From Lucinisca nassula (taxonomy: Eukaryota; Mollusca; Bivalvia; Lucinida; Lucinidae): DNA of 64,000 nucleotides. Both the position numbers and the translations under genes were made by a program. The stretch is taken from the NCBI GenBank assembly GCA_963580285.1, contig OY757026.1, positions 80,889,817 to 80,953,816 of the forward strand, written 5' to 3'. A model generated the notes under the pieces. That model saw only the letters and a program-made list of their open reading frames with translations, searched no databases and had not been told where the DNA came from. Positions 49,826-60,554 of the stretch are shown one piece after another. Within the stretch, counting starts at the first letter, position 1. Each line of letters starts with the position of its first letter.

Positions 49826-50209
49826 TGAATTATAGGGTTAAATACAACAGTTTAAATCACAGTCCAGGACTATTTCGTTGACCTACAGTCAGAGGCAATC
49901 GACCAACCAGTAGTCTCGGTGTTTTGATTCTACTGTTCATTGCCTTCTATTTAATATACAGCACAACTATTTTGTATAAAAAAGATTTCCTCAACCCCCA
50001 ACACTGGCCTCGCCCCCGGGGTGCAGGTCACATGAAAATTCTGAATTCACATCCATAGGGTTGTTAACTGTGACAAATTCAAGAGCCAAGTAGGAGGTGT
50101 GTAACAATAAAAAATATCTAAAATCCTACTTTTGGACCTCTGGTGACCTCTAGTCGTGCCCCTGGGGCTAATTTGTTACATCACAGTATTCTACTCTTCA
50201 TTAGAAGCC
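49826..50209. other. Unannotated stretch
   Basis: Contains GTCAGAGGCAATCGACCAACC, similar to the G flank. The rest is unrecognised. Confidence 0.4.
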
Positions 50210-50370
50210 TCCATGGTGTAGTGGTTATGGTACTCTGACTTTGTCAACCAGGGATGGAAGGATCGATCCCGGTCTCGGATGAGTCTTTAAACTGAGGCCC
50301 CGTCTCCGTATGATCTTAGCTGTTGGTGATACGTAAAACTGAAACATTCACTCACTCACTAACTCACTCG
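50210..50370 (+). mobile_element. S3 SINE, forward
   Basis: GCCTCCATGGTGTAGTGGTT (A box), GGATCGATCCCGG (B box), TTAAACTGAGGCCCCGTCTC, TAGCTGTTGGTGATACGTAA and an ACTCACTCACT tail. Confidence 0.8.
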
Positions 50371-50799
50371 CTCTGCTATTCATTACCTTCGAATTGATAT
50401 CCTACATGAGTATGTTTAAACAAAATCACCTTGGATCCCCTCGGCTTAAATGGTCTAGGAGGAATGGTGCGACATTAAAGACGAACATACAAGCGGACAG
50501 TCGACGGACGGGGTTATCACAGGATCCCCATTTTTTCATCGAAAAGCGCGGAAATTATGAACCATGAAATGAAGTTCAAGATAAATATGAATGCTTGCAT
50601 TAAGATGAAGGTTGTACCAAGAGTCATTTGATAATGAAACCTTTAAAGTTCTTGAAAAATGGACTTGTCCATTAGGGTGAACACTAAGGTGGATTGAAAA
50701 TGCTGATGGCTTGACAAACGGACAAATAAATGAATGTACATAAGGATGGATGAACGGTCAGACTCCTTTATTGCACTATGCCTAAAGCAAACGCTAAAC

Positions 50800-53175
50800 A
50801 ACAACAACAACAAACCAGAGGCCCATTGGCCACTACCCTCATCAGAGGTCATGTAGTTTTACCATATGCGGGCAAGGCGCCCATCTTGGTAATGTGACTA
50901 CAATCCCTTGAATATCTTTTCATTGCCTCATCCCATAGAGGCTCTTCATGTTATTTGGTTTCAATCAGCCTAGCAGTTTTAGTGGAGAAGAAGATGAAAA
51001 TATTGCATCTACGTCATCCAGGGCAAAGGTCAACAAATGAGCTTGACCTTTGGAATTAATATACTTATGGTATATATTCAGCTGCTTGCAAATATCAATT
51101 CTGATGCCACAGGCTGCAACAGAATCAGAAAATCCAATGTTTTGCCTTTTTACCATACAAATGTCTCAGTTACCGAATTTGGCCTTGATGTAAAACAGGT
51201 CATGGTCAATCTGAACAAATTTGGGTTGAACCTAAGTCCCCAATTCTATATAACAAATCAGAAGGTCCTTGATCACTGGGTTCGAGAGGAGAATATTTTA
51301 ATGGTTTTTAACATAGATGGGCATGGTGACCATATTAGTCATGTGACCCAGTTCTTACGAACAAACTTTCGTTCCCCCTTCCCATAGAGGAACCAAATAT
51401 AATTTGGTTTGAATCAACCCAGCAGTTTAAGTGGAGAAGAAGATAAAAAAAATACTGAATCTAAGCCATCCAGGACAAATGTTAGTTTATGACCTTGACC
51501 TTTGGAATCAATTAACTAACATTTAGCTGATTGCCAACATCATGTCTGATACCACAAGCTACCATGCAATCGGAAAAAGAATCCACTGTTCAGCCTTTTT
51601 TCTATACAAACGTCTAAGTGACCAAATTTGACCTAGACGTAAAACAGGTCAAGGTCAACCAAAGGTCATAATTTGAACAAACTTGAAAGGGTCCGAGAGC
51701 CCAATGCTGCATACCAAGTTTCAAGGTCATAGGCCGTTTGGTTCCTGAGAAGAAGAATCTTAAAGGTTTTTACCATATATGGGCATGGCGGTCATAATGG
51801 TCATGTGACCCTGTCCTTACAAACAAATTTTCATTCTCTCCTTCCCATAGAGGCTCCACATGTAATTTGGTTTCAATCAACAATGCAGGTTAAATGAAGA
51901 AGAAGATAAAAAATACTTAATCTGAGCCTCAGCAAATGACCTTGACCTTTGGAATTGATACACTTGGATTCAGCGGATTGCAAATATCATTTCTGATGCC
52001 ACGCGCTACCATGCACTCAGAAAACCCACTGTTTTGCCTTTTTTCATACAAATGTGGGTAAGCGGCCATTCGGTTCCTGAGAAGAAGATTTTCAAAGGTT
52101 TTTACCATATATGAGCATGGCGGCCACATTGGGCAGGTGACCCAGTACTTGCGAACAAATTTTCGCCCCCCACCCCCCACCCACCCACTTCCCATAGAGG
52201 CTCCGCATATAAGATGGTTCCAATCAACCCAGCAGTTTAAGTGAAGATGTAGATAAAATACCTAATCTGAGCCATCCAGGACAAAGGTCAGTAAATGACC
52301 TCTACCTTTGGAATTGATACTATGCAATCAAAAAATCCACTGTTTTGCCTTTTCCTATACAAATGTATAGTGACCACATTTGACCTGCCGTAAAACAGGT
52401 CAAGGTCAACCAAAGCTCATTATTTGAACAAGGTTGGTAGGGCCTGAATCCCCGATGCTGCATACCATGTTTCAAGGTCATCGGCCATTCGGTTCCTGAG
52501 AAGAAGATTTTTGAAGGTTTTTACCATAAATGGGCATGGCGGCCATATTGGTCATATGATTCAGTATTTATGAACACATTTTCTTTTCCCCCTTCTCATA
52601 GAGGCTCCTCATTTAATTTGACTTCAAACAACCGAAGAAGAAGATAAAAATACTTAATCTGAGCCATCCAGGACAAAGGTCAGTATATGACCTTGACCTT
52701 TGGAATTGGTCATTGCAAATATCATGTCTGATGCCACAAGCTACCATGCAATCAAAAAATCCACTGTTTCGATTTTTTTCCATAAAAATGTCTGAGTGAC
52801 CAAATTGACCTCGCCGTAAAACAGGTCAAGCTCAACCAAAGGTCATCATTTGAACAAACTTGAAAGGGCCCCCGAGTCCCCGATCCTGAAAACCAAGTTT
52901 CAAGGTCATCGGCCATTCGGTTCCTGAGAAGAAGATTTTCAAAGGTTTTCCCAATATGGGTGGCCATATTGCTCATGTGACCCGGACCTCACGAACAAAA
53001 TTTCGTTTCCCCTTCCCATAGAGGCGTGTCATGCAATTTGGTTTAAATTGGCCATGTAGTTTCAGAGGAGATGTTGTTTGAAAATGTTGATGACGCTTAC
53101 GCAGACGACGAATACGACAAACCACAGCCTATACTATAAGATCCCCCGGAGCTTTCGGCTCTGGTGAGCTAAAAC
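50800..53175. repeat. Tandem array O, 350-460-bp units
   Basis: CCCATAGAGG landmarks at about 50932, 51381, 51844, 52191, 52595 and 53015 delimit five units of 449, 463, 347, 404 and 420 bp. Shared blocks: CAGTTTAAGTGGAGAAGAAG, AATGACCTTGACCTTTGGAA, GTAAAACAGGTCAAGGTCAA, ATCGGCCATTCGGTTCCTGA. It starts with CAAACCAGAGGCCCATTGGC and ends with GACGAATACGACAAACC and GCTTTCGGCTCTGGTGAGCT. A known bivalve repeat type. The open frames are not genes. Confidence 0.9.
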
Positions 53176-53523
53176 ATTGTCCGCCTTTCCTAATACAACA
53201 AATCTGTCCAACTGCTAACCAACACTGGTCAGTATATACAGTATTTTGTAAAACTTTAAAATAGAGAAAGAAAGTAGAAATGTGATCAGATATCCTGCTG
53301 GTTAAAATAAATATTTTGGGGTTAATGAAATTGGTTAAATGATTATCATAACAGATAAGGCAGCTGAGTGGCTGTACAAAAAATGTACAGTTTGGTGGGG
53401 TTATATGCTAGACTGTACAGTCTATTTTAAGTCTCCGTCAGTTGTTCTATTAACGAATAAAACGGAGACGTTGCATGACAAAACCTACAATAACGCGCGA
53501 AAATGCGACCAGGAAAGCATTAA
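53176..53523. other. Unannotated stretch
   Basis: CTGTACAAAAAATGTACAG (53374-53392) is a short palindrome. Nothing else recognised. Confidence 0.45.
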
Positions 53524-53692
53524 GAAAACACGCCCATAAAAATACATTATAAATTTTACTTCCCAAGAAAAAACGAAAACTTTTAAATGAAAATTTTTGA
53601 TAGTTTTCTAATTTCTGCTGAAAACAAAGATACCCAGTTTTGCTATTTAAAAGCGGGGTTTAAGGGGATCAGACGTGTTTTCGTGATGACAT
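53524..53692 (-). mobile_element. Family A MITE without hairpin
   Basis: AACACGCCCATAAAAATACA, TTTCTGCTGAAAACAAAGAT joined to CCCAGTTTTGCTATTTAAAA, end GACGTGTTTTCGTGATGAC. The hairpin was cleanly lost. Confidence 0.7.
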
Positions 53693-53726
53693 TGATCTGC
53701 TTTGGTTGCCCGGAGACTGTACAGTG

Positions 53727-53835
53727 CCCCATCCGATCAGCAAGGTCGATTAGCCGCTGCTGATGCACAGACTGATCTGCGTCTTAGCTGGTCACACAAG
53801 TCTTACAGTAGGTTTTGCCATGGGCTCACTCAATA
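53727..53835. mobile_element. Family H MITE, right half
   Basis: GACTGATCTGCGTCTTAGCT, GGTCACACAAGTCTTACAGT, AGGTTTTGCCATGGGCTCAC. Confidence 0.6.
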
Positions 53836-54139
53836 ACTATTTTCCGGTCATAGAAATTAGCACTGGCATTCGCTTTTATTCCCCAAATAAGTACCAGGTC
53901 AATTTACTGACGGCATATGCCCAGACATCATATTAATGGTGCGCCAAAGAAAATATTAGATTATTCATCCAGACAGCTGTCCATCCTCAGCAAAAAAAAA
54001 GACAAGAGTCCATTTAAGTAAACGTTGGTTGTTAGACTGGTGTTAGGTAAAGTCTAGTGTTGCTGGTTAGGCTGTGACAAGCACAGTAGAAAAATGTTGG
54101 GATACAACCACCTTTCAAAGTGTATACTGACCAACGTTG
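53836..54139. other. Unannotated stretch
   Basis: No repeat or coding signal recognised. Confidence 0.45.
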
Positions 54140-54572
54140 CATACCCTGGGTTAGAATCGCCTTTTTCTTGCACACCAGACAAGGAAATCCGTGATTTTAC
54201 CCTGGGATAGAAATTATGTTCTGACCCTGGTGTTCCGACCCCAAATCGAATATAATCGCGTGTTTGATAAATGCACTGGTTGATTACAACCTCATGCGCG
54301 GCGTCGTCATGCGTGACGTCACTAAACATTCCTGTCGTGTCATCACAAAATGGCGGACGTCGGTAACCGAAGTGACAGCAGCATTAAAAATTCGCAATAG
54401 AAGTGGAAGGTATGCAAGAAAAAGAATCCAATATGGGTGGGAGGGGTGGATAGAAAAATCCGTCCCTCGGGATCACTGTCCGGCATCACTCGGCAAGCCT
54501 CGTGATGCTGGACAGTGTCCCTCGGGACGGATTTTTCAATCCACCCCTCACACCCATATAAGATTCTTATAA
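54140..54572 (+). mobile_element. Family K hairpin element, complete
   Basis: Tail TTTTCTTGCACACCAGACAA, CCGACCCCAAATCGAATATA, TGACGTCA (54314-54321), AAAATGGCGGACGTCGGTAA. Then hairpin 54422-54569 with arms GGGAGGGGTGGATAGAAAAA and TTTTTCAATCCACCCCTCAC. About 95% like 13206-13612 by eye, in opposite orientation. Confidence 0.85.
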
Positions 54573-54585
54573 TCTACTCCATAAG

Positions 54586-54745
54586 AATTAACCATCACGA
54601 TAACAAGTCCGTGAAACGAAGACCCCTACACCCCACTTTATAAAGAGAAAAGTGGGGTTTACGGAGGTATACATTAACTGCCTTATTTTCGCTCAAAACC
54701 ATAGATTGTGAGTACTCATTAGAACCGCCTCATTGAACCGCCGGC
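54586..54745 (+). mobile_element. Family A MITE, left half
   Basis: CATCACGATAACAAGTCCGT, CACCCCACTTTATAAAGAGA, GATTGTGAGTACTCATTAGA; breaks off at GCCTCATTGAACCGCC. Confidence 0.75.
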
Positions 54746-55663
54746 ATGTTTTTAACAATGATCATAATTTGATACTCGGGCATATTTATCGTTGTATTCT
54801 GTTTTGAACACTGCTACCCCTAGCCACCCCACCACCATCCCGCCACCTTCCAGGAAAACTGCAATGACATTGTGTATTAAGATTTGGGTATTTCCTTGCC
54901 AGAAATGTAATATACAGAGGTTATTCACGTTTTTAAGATGAATACCTAAAAAAAAATAAATGTTCTTTTCATTTTATATGTGACTTTGGCCAAAAAAGTA
55001 GTCCGGGCTGCTACTATGAAAATAACTAGGTCATGTTATTTATTGCAGTGAAAATTTTCACAATTCGAAAATATCATTTTTATTTGTTTCAGACATACAT
55101 TGTTTGCTTTGCTGAGTACAAAATAAATAAACATATGCACAGTGACTGAAAAATAGTGTACAATGTGTTAAAATAAAGGTGATTGCCCTGAGCAAATTTG
55201 GAATACACTTATTTGGAATCTAAGAAAATATTATATTTCCTTGCTATGGGAATGGCATTTTTAGACCTGCCATATTTTCGAATGCCCTTTTGAGTCGTGG
55301 CCACAATTTATTGTGGACAGAAGAAAAACATGATATACAAGAACAGGCGAACCTATATTTTTTCCCATAAAATGGGTCATTGACATGGTCTTGATTACAC
55401 CAAAGTTTTAAATTACTCTCAATTTGACCGCTTAGGTCATCCTGACAATATTACTTTCTAAGTTTTGTATCAAAGTACCAATTAATTTCCTTCTCCATCT
55501 AAAATTTTGAAACTAAACACGTTTTGAAGAGAGTAAAAGGTGTAATTAGGAGTATCAACACTATGTTTCTCTATTTTTTCAAAACTTTCATATCTGACCT
55601 CAGAAAACGATGACATCTCTTTTCTGATTGCTTTAAGGTCAAGAATACGTAAATGGGCTCATC
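54746..55663. other. Longest stretch with nothing recognised
   Basis: About 900 bp, AT-rich, with no repeat family, hairpin or coding frame that I can defend. It could be unique host sequence. Confidence 0.5.
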
Positions 55664-55942
55664 CATCACGAGAACACGCCTATACAATTTTGACCCCCTA
55701 TTACCCCACTTTTATATAGTAAAAATGGGGTTGAAGGGGGTATACATAATTTTTCTTATTTCTGCTCAAAAACATAGATTGTGGGTACTCGATAGACCCG
55801 CCTCAACGAGGCGGTTCTATCGAGTCCCCACAATTTATGTTTTGAGCAGAAATAAGAAAAATACCACAATTTTTCCTCTTAAAATTTCTAATTTTTGGCC
55901 AAAAATTGGCAATGTATTTGTATAGGGGTGTTTTCGTAATGT
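55664..55942 (+). mobile_element. Family A MITE, complete, well preserved
   Basis: CATCACGAGAACACGCCTAT, CCCCACTTTTATATAGTAAA, hairpin 55771-55842 with paired changes (CTCGATAGACCCGCC / GGCGGTTCTATCGAG), right end TGTATAGGGGTGTTTTCGTA. A good model for the family consensus. Confidence 0.9.
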
Positions 55943-56059
55943 ATAGATTTTTTTTTTTTTTTTTCAATTTTACATGAGTACATCGCAACATTCTGCATTG
56001 AAACATGCAATGCAAATTATATGTTACAGAGTTCGTTTAGGCGTCATGACTGCGCAAAT

Positions 56060-56345
56060 ACCAGACATTGAGAAAGAGTGATTGTTTTAATTTGGGTTTA
56101 ACGGTGGGCCATTGTATGTCTTTTTCCGGGAAAAGACAGAAAAAAGACAACAGATAGCAGAGATGGAAATTAGGTATAGAGGTGAAAGAGGAAAATAAAT
56201 GGAAGGGTAGAAACAGAAGAAATAAAAACATTCCTCCCACCCTGGTCTTACCTGCTGGGAGGAAAGCAGGCCTGGCCCAACCGCAAACCAACATCAGTTG
56301 AACGTCATACACGACACCTTCGCGTCACCCAGTCATCCCCATGGG
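56060..56345 (-). repeat. Family Q dispersed repeat, second copy
   Basis: AAGAGTGATTGTTTTAATTT, GAGGTGAAAGAGGAAAATAA, CTTACCTGCTGGGAGGAAAG, CCTGGCCCAACCGCAAACC. Parallels 36755-37060. Confidence 0.65.
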
Positions 56346-56411
56346 AGAGAAAGCAACTCATTATCTATTAATTAAGCTCTATTCTATATGACCTCGGTCA
56401 TTCTCTCAGGC

Positions 56412-56915
56412 CATCACGTCAACACAAGTCCGTGTAATGAACACCTCTACGGGCCTCCGTGGCCTAGTGGTTAAGAGCGCTGACTCTTGATCATTAGGTC
56501 TCTCATCGCTGTGGTTCGAGCCTCGCTCGGGTCATATGTGAGACGCCAAGTTCTGCAACGGAAGGTCAGGTGGTTTTTCTCCGGGTACTCCGGTTTTCGC
56601 CCAGCTCTGATTAACGATCAGCTCGATATGAGTGAAATAATCTTGAAAGGGCCGTAAAACCCAACCCCCCCCCCCCCAAAAAAAAAATGAACACCTCTGT
56701 ATATATATTTTTTTTTCTAATTTCTGCTCCAACACATCGGCTGTGGCTACTACTAAGAACCGCCTCAGTCACCTCACTGAGGTGATTATAACGAGCATCT
56801 AACGAGCTCTAATGGTTGTAACGAGCACCCACGGCCCATGTTTGGAGTATTAATAAGAGAAACATCGTAAATTTTCATCACAAAAATAACCGTTTTGGAC
56901 ATATAAAAAGAATGC
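56412..56915 (+). mobile_element. Family A MITE interrupted by a tRNA SINE
   Basis: CATCACGTCAACACAAGTCC then the SINE (56449-56685). It resumes ATGAACACCTCTGTATATAT, with hairpin remnants CTACTACTAAGAACCGCCTC and GGTGATTATAACGAGCATCT, and ends near AAAAGAATGC. Confidence 0.75.
56449..56685 (+). mobile_element. tRNA-derived SINE (S5), 13-bp target duplication
   Basis: TGGCCTAGTGGTTAAGAGC and GGTTCGAGCC promoter boxes, AAGGTCAGGTGGTTTTTCTC, AAAGGGCCGTAAAACCCA, C run and A run. Perfect AATGAACACCTCT at 56436-56448 and 56686-56698. Confidence 0.95.
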
Positions 56916-56922
56916 AACCGGT

Positions 56923-57465
56923 CATCACGATCGCCCCCGCCCATCGGGGCTTGAAGAAATAGATGGGCTGCATGATGCTTCCACGCAGAGCTGAAACCGA
57001 CCCGCACACGAGTACTGGTAAACCGCTTAGAGGATCTAAGCCTGCCCAGGTAAAGCGGTGCGAGTGTCGGACCGTCCATGCTTATAAACCCTATTGGTTT
57101 CATTGGGCGGCAGGGCTTGAGATGTCATTTCATATCAGTGTCGGGTAAAAGTCCCACAAAATTGAAAGCAATGTCTCCAAAATGACCTTTACACTGTTGA
57201 CGGGGACGTTAAACCGCAAATCAAACAAAACAAAAACCGGCCATCACGAAAACAAGCCTATATAATTTTGACCCCCTTGAACCCCACTTTTATATATGTA
57301 GTGTAACTGGGGTTTGCAGGTGTAAACCTTATTTTTCTTATTTCTGCTCTATATTTTAGAGTAGAAATAAGAAATATATCACAATTTTTCATCTTAAAAT
57401 TTTCGTATTTTTTTTTTTTCGGCGGTAAAGTATACAATGTATTTACACAGGCGTGTTTTCGTAAT
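56923..57465 (+). mobile_element. Family A MITE split by S1 in its terminal repeat
   Basis: CATCACGA (56923-56930), S1 insertion, then CATCACGAAAACAAGCCTAT, CTTGAACCCCACTTTTATAT, a collapsed centre (CTGCTCTATATTTTAGAGTAG) and end AGGCGTGTTTTCGTAAT. The hairpin core is missing. Confidence 0.8.
56931..57234 (+). mobile_element. S1 SINE-like repeat, full length
   Basis: CGCCCCCGCCCATCGGGGCT to an (AAAC)n tail. Flanks AACCGGTCATCACGA (56916-56930) and AACCGGCCATCACGA (57235-57249) form a 15-bp duplication with one mismatch. Confidence 0.95.
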
Positions 57466-57696
57466 TTACAAGGAATGTTTTCTCGAGATGCGCACAGAAG
57501 TGGTCCGGCGGATTTCCTTTGAATCCATACCAGTTTTAATCAAAGCAGTGAGAGTGCTGATAGGCCATTGTTTGTGAACTTCGCATCGCGACGGGGAAAT
57601 TTTGCATCTGGTTGGCAGTTTGGATCGGGTTTAAAGAATATAAATAAAATTTGGCTTGAACATATTGTAAGATCACTGATGACGACTAATTGGCTC

Positions 57697-57976
57697 ATTA
57701 CGAAAACACGCCTATACAAATACATTGTAAACTTTACCCCCGAAAAACATGAACATTTTAAGATGAAAAATGGTGATATTTTTCTTATTTCTGTTCAAAA
57801 TATAGATTAAGGGTACTCGTAAAAACCGCCTAATTGAGGCGGTTTCAACGAGTACCCACAATCTAAATTTTAGAGCAGAAATAAGAAAAATAAGGTATAC
57901 CCCTTTAAACCGCAGTTTTACTTTATAAAAGTGGGGTTCAAGGGGGTCAAAATTGTATAGGTGTGTCTTCGTGATG
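57697..57976 (-). mobile_element. Family A MITE, reverse, complete
   Basis: CATTACGAAAACACGCCTAT, hairpin 57802-57875 (GGGTACTCGTAAAAACCGCC / GGCGGTTTCAACGAGTACCC), TTTATAAAAGTGGGGTTCAA, end GGTGTGTCTTCGTGATG. Confidence 0.85.
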
Positions 57977-58290
57977 TGAAACTATGGCTAGTCCGGCCCA
58001 CCCAATTTGTACACTCGGAAGTTTTCTGTTCTATGCTGTATTCTTGCATCCAAATGATAAATCTGTAAGTCGATGTCAATTGATGTTCACCAACATAGTT
58101 AAAGACAATTCTTTAGAATATTTATGTACTAAAATATTGACTGGGGTCTGTGGGTGAGCAGCTTTACCCTTCGGAGCTCTTGATGTCTTTTCCTGAGTAA
58201 CATCATACTATATTTAAATAGGTTTGTTTTAAACAGCATACAATTCGGGAAAATGGCATACATGAATATTCTAAAGAACTGTTTCAAGGT
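57977..58290. other. Unannotated stretch
   Basis: No recognised element or ORF. Confidence 0.45.
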
Positions 58291-58590
58291 CCCGCCCGTC
58301 GGGGCTTAAAGAAATAGATGGGCTGCATGATGCTCCCACGCTGAGCTGAAACCGACCGCGCACGAGTACTGGTAAACCGCTTAGAGGATCTAAGCCTACC
58401 CAGGCAAAGCGATGCGTGTCGGACCATCCATGATTCTAAACCCTGTTGGTTTCATCGGACGACAGGGCTTGAGATGTCATTTCATCTCATTGTCGGGTAA
58501 AAGCCCCACAAATTAGAAGCATAGTCTCCTAAATGGCCTATACAGTGTTGACGGGGACGTTAAACCTCAAATCAAACAAACAAACATAGA
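58291..58590 (+). mobile_element. S1 SINE-like repeat, full length
   Basis: CCCGCCCGTCGGGGCTTAAA, AAACCGCTTAGAGGATCTAA, GTGTTGACGGGGACGTTAAA, (AAAC)n. No clear target duplication. Confidence 0.85.
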
Positions 58591-58596
58591 AATGTT

Positions 58597-58860
58597 TGTC
58601 GACGAACTGTCGTCAAATGCTTCACTGAACACCAGTCTTCTTATAACTATCAAAATAATTAATTAATAAGGTAAAGATTTTCGGTCATTTAAGACATGTA
58701 TATTTATTTTATATATCAAGCAGTATTTCTATCATGAATAAAATCTACTGAAAGTTTTGTCGGAGAACTGTCTTCAGTGTGTCGGTGAACTGTCTTCAAA
58801 TGTGTCAGTGAAGCTTGTCGGCGAACTCTCTTGCCGGTGAACTGTCTTGTTCCCGTCCCA
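58597..58860. repeat. Short repeats of GTCGGCGAACTGTCTTC
   Basis: GTCGACGAACTGTCGTCAAA at 58600, then a cluster at 58760-58855 (GTCGGAGAACTGTCTTCAGT, GTCGGTGAACTGTCTTCAAA, GTCGGCGAACTCTCTTG, CCGGTGAACTGTCTTG). Confidence 0.7.
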
Positions 58861-59101
58861 TGTCACATGCAGTTACGGATTTTACCCTCAGTGTGATATA
58901 TTTATCCAGAACTTGAGTTATGAATCATTAATACGGAGAAGGCCTGTTTAAAATTTATAATTTTCTCTTGTCTCTTGGAAAAATATGATGAAACCATGAT
59001 TAGTTTATTCTTACGACCCTTTACATCAATCATAGTCACATTTTAACACATTACATGTAAGTGTTTTATCATTGAGGGATAATTGGATTAAAACGAATAA
59101 A
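58861..59101. other. Unannotated stretch
   Basis: AT-rich, nothing recognised. Confidence 0.4.
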
Positions 59102-59245
59102 TGCCTGCCTAGTGTCTCCAACATGGCGGATCAAGGGAGGATAATCTCACAAAACTATGGAAACCTGCCTAGTGTCTCCATCATGGCGAATCAAGGGGGG
59201 TGGGGATCACCTCACAAAACTATAGAAACCTGCCTTGAACCGTCG
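59102..59245. repeat. Tandem repeat, ~62-bp unit
   Basis: CCTGCCTAGTGTCTCCAACA (59104) and CCTGCCTAGTGTCTCCATCA (59165), third start at 59229. Units include ATGGCGGATCAAGGGAGG and CACAAAACTATxGAAA. Confidence 0.85.
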
Positions 59246-59652
59246 AGAAATTGAAGATTCAATGTATGGCGCACGGGAGGATAATCTGACAAAACTGCTT
59301 CTTAATTACATTGAAACTTAAATATCTCAATGGTTCGTTTGCCATGGTTGGTTTCGATCCCGTTTTTCGTGTCCCTAGAAATTGCTCACAGCTGCAGATT
59401 TTCAAGTATCTTTGGAATAACTGTCATATTGGAATTTTATCTAAAAGTTGATAAATAGTATAATTTAAACTTTTGAATGATTGAAATGAAAATGGGAGGT
59501 TTGTTAGAAAAAAAGGAAAAACAAAATAAAAATAAAACATTTTTCCATCAAAATATGTCTTTTCTCAATTCCCCCTGTTATACAGTTAAACAACAACAAC
59601 AACAAGAACAACTTCAGTAGTGAGCTGTTTTTGCCAGGTCAAAATAGTAAAA

Positions 59653-59655
<3 letters not shown>
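59246..59655. other. Mostly unannotated; B-like piece
   Basis: CTCAATGGTTCGTTTGCCATGG...CGTGTCCCTAGAAAT (59328-59390) resembles the subterminal part of a B element. Confidence 0.4.

Positions 59656-59732
<77 letters not shown>
59656..59732. repeat. (TC)n microsatellite
   Basis: 77 bp of uninterrupted TC repeats. Confidence 0.98.
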
Positions 59733-59735
<3 letters not shown>

Positions 59736-59806
59736 TTTTTAATCTTGTTTGATACATCCTAACATTCAAACTGAAAATCATGATTTACTGAACACCTACA
59801 ATTATT

Positions 59807-60007
59807 AACCCCTCTCTTGCTGTTCACGACCACCACTGCCTTTGCGTGCAGTGCGGATTATGATCGACTGGCTTCTGAAGTGGCTGTCTGATCGGGATCT
59901 ACATTGTTTGTCATGCAGTTGGTGGACATGTATATCAACTGGTCCGATTGGCTAATGGCTGATGATGGGTGTGGCCTAATCAATATGTTGATAGGATAAG
60001 GGTTAAA
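59807..60007 (+). mobile_element. Family F MITE
   Basis: TTAACCCCTCTCTTGCTG and GATAGGATAAGGGTTAA ends, hairpin GTGCGGATTATGATCGACTG / GTCTGATCGGGATCTACATT, GATGGGTGTGGCCTAAT. Confidence 0.75.
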
Positions 60008-60080
60008 TAAGTATCAATGATTTTGTTGGATAGCGAGTGCTGACGGATGAAAGCTATTGACTTAATACATCATGTACTTA

Positions 60081-60306
60081 TATGTGGGCTCCGTCGAGCG
60101 ATTTTGGTACTTATCGCCTATGCGAGCAGCGAAGGTTCAGTCTCGCCAGAACCTTCGCTGCTCGCTCATACAGGCAGTGAATCAAGAGGAACCTTCAGAC
60201 AGAAAGCCATGTCCCTGGCCCCTCTGTATGGCTGGGCATGTGCAGTTAAAATTTGTCTTGACGGAATGATCGAAGACACAAATTCGCTTGGCGGGGCTCA
60301 ATTATG
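60081..60306 (+). mobile_element. Family I MITE, hairpin tip deleted
   Basis: GTGGGCTCCGTCGAGCGATT and complement end AATTCGCTTGGCGGGGCTCA. Hairpin GCGAGCAGCGAAGGTTC / GAACCTTCGCTGCTCGC. Compared with 62805-63052 it lacks about 22 bp at the hairpin tip. Confidence 0.85.
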
Positions 60307-60337
60307 TAATATGTACATCTCCCAGAGATTGCAGGAT

Positions 60338-60490
60338 TCTCTGAGTGAGTGAGTGAGTGAGTTTTACGTCTTACCAACAGCTAAGGTCATACGGAGATGG
60401 GACCTCTGTTTAAAGACTCGTCCGAAAGACCGGATGTGCCCAGATCGATCCTGCGACCACTGGTTTACTAGGTGAGTAGCATAACCACGG
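60338..60490 (-). mobile_element. S3 SINE, reverse
   Basis: GAGTGAGTGAGTGAGTTTTA tail, GTCTTACCAACAGCTAAGGT, ACCTCTGTTTAAAGACTCGT, GATCGATCCTGCG (B box, reverse). Confidence 0.75.
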
Positions 60491-60554
60491 ATCTCTGAGA
60501 GATCTAACGGGATTATAGAAATAAAATGAACAAGATTTAAAAAAAAAATGAAAA

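Noticed and set aside
51037..51387. 116-codon frame
   Set aside because: Lies within tandem array O; the corresponding positions in other units are not open.
60047..60352. 101-codon frame with a similar frame at 62846-63085
   Set aside because: The similarity is due to both lying in family I MITEs; palindrome-derived, no coding evidence.
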